Assembly: GCA_035772405.1 (NCBI GenBank)
Contig: JAYKKM010000048.1
Span: forward strand, 868,501-932,500
Source of the DNA: Chrysogorgia sp. JL179-B06
Lineage: Eukaryota; Cnidaria; Anthozoa; Scleralcyonacea; Chrysogorgiidae
Length of the DNA: 64,000 bases
Direction of reading: 5' to 3'
Shown: positions 1 to 9,660 of the stretch, piece after piece
Layout of the letters: each line of letters starts with the position of its first letter
Numbering within the stretch: the stretch's first letter is position 1
The notes under the pieces: model-generated
Databases searched by the model: none
Told to the model about the DNA's origin: nothing
The model's input: the letters and a program-made list of their open reading frames with translations, nothing else
Made by a program: the position numbers and the translations under genes

Positions 1-307
1 CATATATACGTGAGCCAAGGTTACTATCTTCAGACAAGACCCCTTAAAACTGTGGCTTGTGGCCAAAAATGCACACAACACAATACAATGTGTGCAGGGT
101 AATCACATCCTCATTCCTGAGAACAAGTGATTGCGGCGTCAATAGTTTTAGGATGAAAACAGAGCCACTTCAAAACACACCATAAGGTCAGCTCCGAAAG
201 TAAAAAATGGGAACACATTACGTGTGATTTGCCGGTGTAAAACATGACATGTGATGCGAAGGTTGCATATCCTGCATGGCGTTCTTTGTTAGTGTTCGCA
301 AGCAATC

Positions 308-841
308 GTCTTTGGGACGATGTTTTTTAGTATCCGCGAAAGGTAGGTTCTATTAAGACATGAAGTCGCCGATATTAAACTGATGTTGTTCGGGTTAGTA
401 TTAGGGTTGTTTTAGGGTTAGTATTAGGGTTGTTTTTCAGCTATCATGGTACAAATACTAACCCTAATACTAACCCTAATACTAACCCTATAATACACTA
501 ACTTTATTATATTTATCACTCTTTGGTGAACGGAATACCCCAACAGGCTAGAAACCCAATTATAGGGGTTCCGAGGGCCTACGATTTAAGGTCGTTATCC
601 GAAAAGACCCGAAAGTCTTACCATTTGCTGGTATTATTACAAAGGCAGCACTTTCTCCTCAATTATTTTTAAGACCCTGGTCCGACCCAGGATTTGAACC
701 TGCAGTCTCCCAGCTCATAGACATGTGTGGTAACCACTAGACCAACCTTAATACCAACCTTAATACTATAACCTTACATATTACTATAACCCTAATATGA
801 ATCTTATTGTCACGGATACTAAAAAACATCGTCCCAAAGGC
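308..841. mobile_element. Non-autonomous TIR element with telomere-like repeats
   Basis: The outer ends form an inverted repeat: CTTTGGGACGATG, continuing into TTTTTTAGTATCCGCG, is mirrored at 815-841. Inside are TTAGGGTT-like repeats on one side (about 400-440) and AACCCTAATACT repeats on the other (about 460-495), so the interior can also fold back. A tRNA-derived SINE has inserted at 514-744. Related sequence with the phrase 'tagtatccgcgagagg' recurs near 28.2 and 56.1 kb. The 8-bp flanks (gcaatcgt and gcaattgc) are only partly alike, so target-site duplication is uncertain. Confidence 0.5.
514..744 (-). mobile_element. tRNA-derived SINE, family A
   Basis: On the minus strand the head carries a tRNA-like promoter: an A box around GTCTAGTGGTTACCAC and a B box GGTTCAAATCCTGGGTC. 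The body includes a segment on 'gaaagtgctgcctttgtaat' and the tail ends in 'gtgataaat'. Six copies occur in this window (also 1299, 8717, 23951, 24811 and 36619). This copy sits inside the TIR element at 308-841. Confidence 0.75.
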
Positions 842-1298
842 AATTGCGTGCGGGTATTGAGAAAGAACGCCCAGTAAAACTCGCGTATAAACTTAAAGAG
901 TGTTTTTCAACATTCGCACACCAGAATGCACACCAGAATGACAATTGTACACACCAGAATGACAATTGTAACGAAAAAGAGGTGTCGCGTGCACGGAGAT
1001 GGGCCTTAAAATTTAGTGTGCGGTTTCTATATAAATATACTCAGTCAATAATCAAGTATTCATCACGCAAGAGTATGGACGCGGCGATAGTCAAGCTCAA
1101 ATCCTCAGAAACTGTCTAAGAGTTGAACACAGAGTCGAACGTGTAACCTTTTGATTGCCGGTGACAAGGTTTTGAGCTCATTGTCGACTCCATGTATCGT
1201 CTGTCTATACAGCTGCATGTATATCATATATACACACACACCATAGCATTACTGATATGCAGTATATCAATAGAATACATATATCAATATTGTGCATG

Positions 1299-1550
1299 GT
1301 CTAGTGATTACCACACATGATGTCTATATGAGCTGGGAGACACAGGTTAATTCAAATCCTGGTCAAAGTCAGGGACTTAAAAAATAATTGAGGAGAAAGT
1401 GCTGCATTTGTAATAATACCAGCAAATGGTAAGACTTTCGGGTCTTTTCGGATAACGACCTTAAATCGTAGGCCCTCGGAACCCCTATCAATTGGGCTTC
1501 TAGCCTGTTGGGGTATTCCGTTCACCTAAAAGAGTGATAAATCTAATAAA
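1299..1550 (+). mobile_element. tRNA-derived SINE, family A
   Basis: This is a plus-strand copy: tRNA-like head with GTCTAGTGATTACCAC, a B-box-like region on GGTTAATTCAAATCCTGG (with a small insertion), the shared body, and a tail AGAGTGATAAATCTAATAAAC. It lies just downstream of the M13 paralogue's first exon in that gene's transcriptional direction, so inside its first intron. Confidence 0.75.
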
Positions 1551-1637
1551 CTAAACTAAACTACCCCATTAGCTACATGCAGCAACATATATATACATAT
1601 TTGCAAGAGTATGATCTCGTCTCATTTCTCATTTTAC

Positions 1638-1848
1638 CTGCGTTCGATTTCGAAACCTCCACGCCGTACAAGATGGCGAACGTCAAAAAGGCGAACAAGA
1701 ACACCACGGCTAACACACCAAGGACTTTCTCAAAGACACTCCATTTTCGGTTTACCGTGAAGTTTTTACGTGTCACCAAAGTGACCTGGCTTGCGGTGAA
1801 ATCTTGTGTTACGCCTCCCATCTGTAGACGAGCTTCGGATGAGGCCAT
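1638..1848 (-). CDS. M13 peptidase paralogue, first coding exon (gene runs off left edge)
   Basis: Reading on the minus strand from the ATG at 1848, the exon encodes a cytoplasmic tail of about 40 residues, then one hydrophobic segment (around VFEKVLGVLAVVFLFAFL and ending in ILYG), and stops at GCAG|gtaaaa with one base left over. The tail-TM layout, the phase-1 exit and the TM wording ('F..K/RVL...ILYG' against 'ERVL...VLYG') match the first exon of the complete M13 gene at 7017. I infer a paralogous type II membrane metallopeptidase transcribed away from it. No second exon was found between 1 and 1637, so the catalytic part lies outside the window. The call depends on resemblance to the neighbour, because the exon alone has no catalytic motif. 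Confidence 0.6.
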
Positions 1849-2483
1849 GATCTGTGCAGGTAAAGTAAGACGGGGGTAACCAATGAGTCAATTACACAAA
1901 GTGGGAAGTCGAACTGCTCTCAACGGGTCTCAACAACGAGTTCGGTGTGGTTTATAACAGCAGTGGTATGCATGGCTTATCTTTGACATCACGTAAATAT
2001 TAATGAACAAATTATATGACATGACAAGTTTGTCAAGCCGTCATCGATTGATTATGTAAAGACTGCTACATGCCTATCTGTTTGGACTTTTAATATATTT
2101 ATAATCTTTCTGATAAAAATGTCTTAAAGGGGTATACTCTTGCAGTCAAAAGTGTAGTTTATATGAAAGATCTTACTGACTTTAATTTATTTCCAAAGTT
2201 TCAGCATTCCTATTAATTTAGTTAAGAAGATATATATGATTATAGTTGAAGTTGAACATTTGAGGATTTTAACGCCATATTCGTTTGACGTAGCTGTTTT
2301 GAGTGCTCTTTGGATGAAAATTAGTCTGATTAAATTATTTAGTTCTTTATATACGAGAAAGTAGAGGAGCTTCTTAGGCATAATACGAGATAGAATCACT
2401 CAGAATTGGACCAAACTCTTCAACTTGCGATATCTTCTTAACTTATAGGGCTTTCGTTTAACCCGGCTCTTGCCGGACACTGT

Positions 2484-2590
2484 ATAATTAAGGACACATC
2501 GTCCGAAACGTCGGCCATGAATATACTATGTATACTCTTACTTAAGTATTTTTCGACACATTTGAAATTCTCTTATTTCTCATTTTCATA
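2484..2590 (+). repeat. Dispersed repeat with decayed hammerhead-like core (copy 1)
   Basis: It contains GGACACATCGTCC followed by GAAACGTC, then the phrase 'gccatgaatatac' and 'actcttacttaagtatttt'. A second copy at 37555-37660 keeps CTGAGGA ahead of the GGAC/GTCC stem. Together they suggest a decayed hammerhead-type motif carried by a dispersed repeat. Confidence 0.45.
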
Positions 2591-2731
2591 TATATTCACT
2601 GTATATAGTAAATCGCAAGCTATATTTTCTTCCTGTCCAAGCGAAATCATCTCTGTAGGTTTGTTTTTATGAAAAGCTGCTAACATTCCATCATCAGTGT
2701 AATTCATACAGTGAATACCAGGGGACAGGTC

Positions 2732-3335
2732 TTGTGGTTCTCGTGGTTCTTCTGGTTCTCGTGGTTCTCGTTGTTCTTGTGGTTCTCGTGGTTCTTGTGG
2801 TTCTCGCTGTTCTTGTGGTTCTTCTGGTTTTCGATGTTCTCGCGGTTCTTCTGGTTCTCGTAGTTCTTCTGGTTCTCGCTGTTCTTCTGGTTCTCGTAGT
2901 TCTTCTGGTTCTCGCTGTTCTTGTGGTTCTCGTGGTTCTTGTGGTTCTCGCTGTTCTTGTGGTTCTTCTGGTTCTCGCTGTTCTCGTGGTTCTTCTGGTT
3001 CTCGTAGTTCTTCTGGTTCTCGTGGTTCTCGTAGTTCTTCTGGTTCTCGTGGTTCTCGTAGTTCTTCTGGTTCTCGTGGTTCTCGTAGTTCTTCTGGTTC
3101 TCGTGGTTCTCGTAGTTCTTCTGGTTCTCGTGGTTCTCGCGTGGTTCTTCTGGTTCTCGTAGTTCTTCTGGTTCTCGTGGTTCTCGTAGTTCTTCTGGTT
3201 CTCGTAGTTCTCGTAGTTCTTCTGGTTCTCGTGGTTCTCGTAGTTCTTCTGGTTCTCGTAGTTCTCGTAGTTCTCGTAGTTCTCGTAGTTCTCGTAGTTC
3301 TTCTGGTTCTCGTGGTTCTTCTAGTTCTTATGAAC
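2732..3335. repeat. GGTTCTCGT/GGTTCTTCT minisatellite
   Basis: About 600 bp of variants of the 9-bp unit GGTTCTCGT mixed with GGTTCTTCT and GTAGTTCTC. All units are multiples of three and lack stops, so several frames read through on both strands: Val/Leu repeats forward and Arg/Thr or Arg-Glu-Pro repeats in reverse. No flanking splice sites or homology suggest that it is translated. Confidence 0.85.
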
Positions 3336-3473
3336 CACGAGAACCACAAGAAGCAACTGGTCTTGGTTGGGTCTTAGAAAATCTCCACACTCGCAAAATA
3401 TTCTTCCCTTTGATTTCCTTTACAAGTTATCGAACATAACTGCCAATATTATTCATAATATACCCTATAAATC

Positions 3474-3582
3474 ATCCCCCTTAGCCTAGTTCATCCCCTT
3501 TAGCCTAGTTCATCCCCTTTAGCCTAGTTCATCCCCTTTAGCCTAGTTCATCCCCTTTAGCCTAGTCTATCCCTTTTAATCT
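3474..3582. repeat. 19-bp tandem repeat
   Basis: Six copies, the outer ones diverged, of CATCCCCTTTAGCCTAGTT lie head to tail. They sit in the spacer between the divergent M13 genes. Confidence 0.9.
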
Positions 3583-4079
3583 AGTTTAAAAGGATGGATC
3601 TCCTTCATTCGCTATTTTGACAGTACACCAACCTTTTCGTTTTGATTAGTTTTGAGTTTTTAATCAGTATCATGTAGAGGCGGCACAAAGTTTGAACTTT
3701 AGTACTGGCATGAGATAAATGAAGTCTGATCATAAACCAATAAAGATTAATATATAATTAGTTTCCTGGCGTGGGAGCAGTATGAGTTCGCACTTCTCCT
3801 ATACCCGAGGATCACAATTCATAGGTAAACACACGCTGTATGACGTTTGGATTCATTGGCCAGAATGAAACTCAATCGTGAATCATGGAAACACTCCTTT
3901 GATTAATTCCATTAATTAAAAAAAAGTCGTAATTTTTGCTCGACAGAATTAGATGTAGCTATCAAATATGTTCACACATGTGTTATTTCGATTACACTAT
4001 TTTCAGTCTATGCAGCTCAATGTTTAGAATTTCTGAACTGTCATCAGGTGATTATACAGACCTGATTACAGATTGAATA

Positions 4080-4260
4080 TCTAAAAATGTTGGTGTACTG
4101 CCGAAATAGCGTGTATAGTAGTCTAACGTTTCGAGGGAAGGTTCTTCGTGAGAGAGTGAAACGTGAAACTACGAAAGCCCTTCGCTCGAAACGTTAGACA
4201 ACTTACACACTATTTTGGCATTACACCAATGTTTTTAGATATTTATTTGTATTTCTACAC
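4080..4260. repeat. Foldback repeat ('GAAACGTTAGAC' family)
   Basis: Arms built on 'ttggtgtactgccgaaatagcgtgt' (left, in part) and its reverse complement (right) enclose CTAACGTTTCGAG / CTCGAAACGTTAGA. The same family recurs at 11964-12135, with partial copies near 3600 and 10540. These are short foldback (MITE-like) elements. Several contain the CTGATGA...GAAACGTC string that resembles a hammerhead core. Confidence 0.6.
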
Positions 4261-4314
4261 TGCCTACGCAGCACAACACGTTTGATTACAGATTGTGTAT
4301 ACTGCGCTCCATGC

Positions 4315-5060
4315 AGCTGAATAGCCGTTAGAGCATCTTGCTGCTCAGTCAGAAGGCTACAGGTTGTTCACATATGTAACCTTCACTCTACTACCATCTC
4401 ATTCCTTGTAGCTGAATGGTTAGAGTATCTGACTAGTCATCAGGTTACAATTTGTACACCTTCAGTCTATCTCATTCCTTGTAGCTCAATGATTAGAGCA
4501 TCTCGCATGTCATCAGAGGGTTACAGGTTGTAAACATATATGTAACCTTTGCTCTACCATATTAGTCCACATGAGAAGGTTACAGGTTGTACACATATGT
4601 ATAACCTTCACTCATCATCTTAGTCCATGTAGCTCAATACTTCGAGCATCTCACTGGTCATCAGAAGTTACAGGTTGTACAGATATGTAACCTTCGCTCT
4701 ATCATCTTAGTCCATGTAGCTCAATAGTAGAGCATCTCACTGGTCATCAGAAGGTTACAGGTTGTACACATATGTAACCTTCTCTTATCATCTTAGTCCA
4801 TGTAGCTCAATGGTTAGAGCATCTCATTGGTCATCACTCATCAGAAAGTTACAGGTTGTACATATATCTAATATTATATTTTTTCCAAATATATTAGTCC
4901 ACATAAGAAGGTTACAGATCGTATGTAACCTTCACTCATCATCTTTGTCCATGTAGCTTAATAGTTAGAGCATCTCACTGGTCATCAGAAGTTACAGGTT
5001 GTACACATATGTAACCTTCGCTCTACCCTATGAGTCCATGTAGCTTAATAGATGATCAGA
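4315..5060 (+). repeat. Tandem array of about 87-bp tRNA-like units
   Basis: Roughly eight diverged units carry 'catgtagctcaatggttagagc', which fits a tRNA A box and D arm, followed by 'atctcactggtcatcagaagg'. Each then has GGTTACAGGTTGTACACATA and TGTAACCTTC, where GGTTACA and TGTAACC are inverted. The B box has decayed from the GGTTCGATTCC seen in the dispersed SINE-B copies. Similar arrays lie at 10810, 23235 and 38790. Confidence 0.8.
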
Positions 5061-6249
5061 TTACAGGTGACGCCCTAAAAGATAGCTTTACACACGGTTT
5101 AGTTTGGTGTAGATGTATCCGCGTTATCTTGTTCAGTAGGTGGTCTCATAATATACAAAATATCACTGATTACAGATGACTAGAAATGCAAGCCATGGTA
5201 GCGTACGCTATGCTTCTCCAGAGACCTTTATGTTCGAGTAAAAAATCCGACTGCGCCCGTTGGAATCGTGCAGCGAACACAGCTGGTTTGAATGCCAAGC
5301 AAATAGTTCGGGTGCGTTCAACAAACGACAATCCAACTGCTGTGAAGTACATTATGTGAACGGCGACACACAACAGGCTGCTGGCGAACTGATGGAATGA
5401 GGTATATCTGTTACGATCATTATGATCATCACACACTACGTGATACGACAAGAGCCGATTAATACCAAGGAGAATCTCCAGTCAGCGAATACCTCTCACT
5501 AGCCTAGCCAAGGAACCAAGTCTCAGCACCCAAAGCTCCTCGGCTCTGAGGTAGGTACAATACTTGAATGACACAGGAAGTTGTGGGTTTTCGCTGTGGG
5601 AGGATGGAGGGGCTTTGTATATAGAACAAAATATCTAGCGATACTGCATGGTGATTCTAGTTAGCGTTGGCCTCGCAATATCGTATCGAGTGACGGCTTC
5701 AGACTAATTTCTATATCACTTGCTTATCTTGCCGTGAACTTTAACATCCTATCGACACGATATGGAACACGATTTCATTTCCTCCAAGAACTAATACAGC
5801 GAAACGTCGTTAACTTAAACATATATACCATCAAGATATACGGGCGCAGCTTCGTTCGAGTGACTTCAGACTAATTTCTATATCACTTGCTTATGTTTCG
5901 GTGAACTTTTATAACTAATCAATATGCAATCATACATTTCCTCCAAAAACAATCACATTTAAATTTGAAATGCCGTTGTTATACCATATGTATATTGTAT
6001 ACATAGGCGCATCTTCGAACTTATATAGTGATTATGTTTTGAAGTAATCATCTCACTTTTCTAGCCTCACAAAGATACTCAGAGACTGAGTGAATTCCCT
6101 AACGCGCGGGTTATCAAATGTGAACGCCCCAACCGCCGGTGCAGAGATGGCTATAGTAGGACGCAGATTTAGCAAGACTAAAAAATAGCGCGCAATTTGA
6201 CAACGCCGCAGATTGATTTGTAATCGCCATTGCGCGTGAGCCTGGCTAT

Positions 6250-6720
6250 GACTTGAACCGAGCCAGGAGTGGAGGGATATTGCCCGTGCGCCCCATGACT
6301 ATCAGTGCAGCGTCGTGGTGCGCAACAAGATGTCTTACCACAACAACACGCCCTACGACAACAACAAGCTGGCTTACTACAACAACTTAGCCCGGCTATA
6401 GAAAACGAGGCAGGAGAGGAGCCAGGGATATTGTGGATTGCGCGCGTCCCATGAATATCGGTGGCAGTGCGTCGTGGTGCGCAACAAGCTGTACTGTCTT
6501 ATGACAACAACAACACTTACGACAACAAGAAGCTGTCTTACGACAACAACAACACTTACGACAACAACAACACTTACGACAACAACATGCGTTACGACAA
6601 CAACTTAGCCCGGCTATAGGAAACGAGGCAGGAGAGATATTGCGGATTGCGCGCGTTCCATGAATATCAGTCCGTCGACGCTGCGCGCAACAAGCCTCAG
6701 TAGAACCATAGGACCCGGCA
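6250..6720. repeat. Three diverged tandem units with ACA-rich microsatellite
   Basis: Three consecutive segments share a phrase like 'ggcaggagaggagcc..gatatt', then 'gcgcgcg..ccatgaatatc' and 'cgtcgtggtgcgcaacaag', and an ACGACAACAACAAC run. They end about 300 bp before the start codon of the plus-strand M13 gene, so they may overlap its promoter region. No known regulatory site is evident. Confidence 0.6.
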
Positions 6721-7016
6721 GGGGGCCATGGGGGCACGTGCTACCCCTCTTATGAAAAGTGCCTTTTTTGAACAAAGAATATAGCAGTCAGACCATGCGC
6801 ACATCCAGAGAGCATATATATACCGCGGTATAGGTGGGCCATTTGGTCTTCTTGAGCTCACTGGGTGTGTTTCGGGGACACGTGGAGAGAAAGGGGACGC
6901 GGTAATTGCAAGTGCGCTTACGGAGGAGAGTGTGTTACGACAACAACTACTAATCAAGCATTTTGTTTATTTCTTTTAGTACAACACGTCCTGATTCATT
7001 CCTCGTCGTCTGAAAT

Positions 7017-9627
7017 ATGCAATCAAGTGAAGTGCGTAAACTGAAATCGAACGAAAACGTAGATGATGATGGTGGTGATGATGATCCCTGTGGCAAGCGA
7101 GTCCAGTCGTTGACCATCGCATATTCTCGGTTTACGGTCCTGGAACGTGTTCTTCTCATCGTCATCTGTGTAATATTCGTTCTCGCTGTCGTTTTTGGTG
7201 TTCTCTATGGCACTACGCGGACGAAACACGAAATGAGTAAGCCGAGTTTATTAGTTAGGAATATGAGCTTTCCCAACAAATCAATCGAACCAGTACATCA
7301 TTGTGACCAACAAGTAATATTTGATCGTTCACTCGATTGAACTATCCAAGCTCACACATTTTGGATATATAGCAATAGTGTTTTGGATATATAGTGCTTT
7401 GGATATATAGCAAAGTGCCATGATTTTAGTAATGAAATACTGTTTAAAACTTGAAAAGCCAAGTTACTTGAATATGTCATCGATCCATAATAAAGGAGGG
7501 CGTGTTTCCTAGCCATATAGACAAGGCTTCATATATAATCATAAAAAGTGCATAAAAATTCATTTAAAGTTATTAAAAATAGCATTTTTGAATAGATGTA
7601 CAGTATCAGTGGACATGAGTCTCCTAATGTTCTCTGACTCTGGTAATGAATTGCAGTCTTTCAGAGAGTGATTATAAGACATTAATTATCCCTTGTTGAT
7701 ATTTGATTTAAAAGATCTAAGATTATGTTTCCCACGAGTGTCCTGGTGTGAGTAAGCCAGTTCGTAATGTCGACTGCGCATAAAAATGACGCGTTCTGCG
7801 TCGGGATAAAACTTATTTCAATTCATAACATCAGGCTGAGGAATTCAGTATAACGAATTTGCAAGTGCAAATAGAAATGCAAACATCTATTGTGGTTTTA
7901 GCCTGATGTTATGAATTGAAATAAGTTTTATCCCGACGCAGAACGCGTCATTTTGATGTGCAGTCGACATTACGAACTGGCTTATTACACAAGTATCACT
8001 ATATATTAAATTATTAATTAGTTATAAACATACATACAACGCTACATAGTTTCTCCTGGTACTAAGAGTCTAACCAGTTCAGTGTACTTAGGGCATTACT
8101 AGCTGAAGAAGACGCAGGTTGGTCAAGTGTACTTTTGATTGACTCGTAAGTAAAAAAAGAAATATCGTGGGAATACCAGGCCATATAGAGCTCTGTCTCA
8201 GATATCGACAGACGCGGAGAAAGGATTTGAGAGATTTTACAGAATGTTTCCATAGTATCTGGAAAATCTGTCAATCTCCCTATAAATAAGGTAGCGTTCG
8301 TTACTTGATATAAATCAATGCTCTAATTGATTAGCGACAACGAGTAAATTACCACTTAATATCCGCAGTACTGATACACAAGACCGACATGGGACCCCAG
8401 GTAGGGGGTCTCTGCAGGCTAGTTTACACCTGCATGGATAGTAGAAAGACGTCTGGATAGGAAACTAAGATCACGTGTGACGTTTCCAGAGTGCTCATTG
8501 GTTAAGGCACCAGTTGATCGCGTGAAAACCTAGTTGAAAGTCGTGATGTCACAAAATCTCCATAAATCGCAACTTTTAGCAATAATACAGCTAAAAATGA
8601 TAGTCATTATTATAATAATACTCAGAATAATTTTTCTGACGATATGAGCTTGACGATCGTCCATGTATCGTCTGTGTTTAAGACTTGTTGCTCAGCCTCA
8701 GGTAAACCAGCTGTTGTGCTCTATTGGTTACCACACATGTTTATGAGCTGGGAGAGACAGGTTCAAATCCTGGGTCGGACCACCACTTATGGTCTTAAAA
8801 ATAATTGAGGTAGAAAGTGCTGCCTTTGTAATAATATCAGCAAATGGTAAGACTTTCGGGTCTTCTCGGATAACGACCTTAAATCATTGGCCCTCAGAAA
8901 CCCTATCAATTGGGCTTCTAGCCTGTTGGGGTATTCCGTTCACCTAAAAGAGTGATAAACTAGGTTATGGTGTACGAGAGAATTGTTTAACGCTGAATAT
9001 TATCGTAAAATAAGTTCTACCATGCATTAACCAGCATACATATAGTTCCATTATGTCTGAATGTATGTCTATACATGCGTCCTTTATCATGGATTACAAG
9101 AAGCTGAATTGAGCATGTTACAGCTAATTCAAAATACAGCTGCCAGACTTGTTGCAAGGGTTAAATAATCAGATCATATCTAATATCTCCCCTGGGCCTG
9201 TGCTTCGTAATCTTCACTGGAAGGATTGTTTTTAAGATACTGATAATTACTTTCAAAGCTTTACATGGCCAGGCACCTATTTATATTACTGATTTACTAA
9301 CTAAATATAAACCTACTCGTACTTTAAGATCATCTGCTACTTGAGCCAAAATCCAAAACGGTGACTCTTGGAGACAGAACATTCTCAGTTGCCGCACCAA
9401 AACTGTGGAATTCATTACCACAGGAAATTAGAAGCATTGATATTTTAAGTAGTTTTAAGCCAGCACTTAAGACTTTTCTTTTTTAAAATTAATAGTTTTT
9501 TGTTCATAGTGGTAATATATGTAGTAGGCTTTATCTTATAATGAAACTGTAATTAGTTTTATAAGTAAATTTAAGAATATATTGTTGTAAGAGCATGGAG
9601 ACTATTGTATAATGCTCCTAATACGTC

Positions 9628-9660
<33 letters not shown>

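Larger units (their letters stand above)
1849..7016. other. 5.2 kb spacer between two divergent M13 genes
   Basis: No coding exon is convincing here. It holds a hammerhead-like repeat remnant, a 9/6-bp minisatellite, a 19-bp tandem repeat, a foldback, an array of tRNA-like units, a directly repeated segment of about 60 bp (about 5695-5745 and 5855-5905) and a triplicated unit just before the plus-strand gene. Promoters for both M13 genes should lie here, but I see no clear TATA box or Inr in a decisive place. Confidence 0.6.

Noticed and set aside
2573..3377. Open frames with Arg-Thr, Arg-Glu-Pro or Val-Leu repeats
   Set aside because: By-products of a 9/6-bp minisatellite open on both strands; no splice sites, signal or homology.
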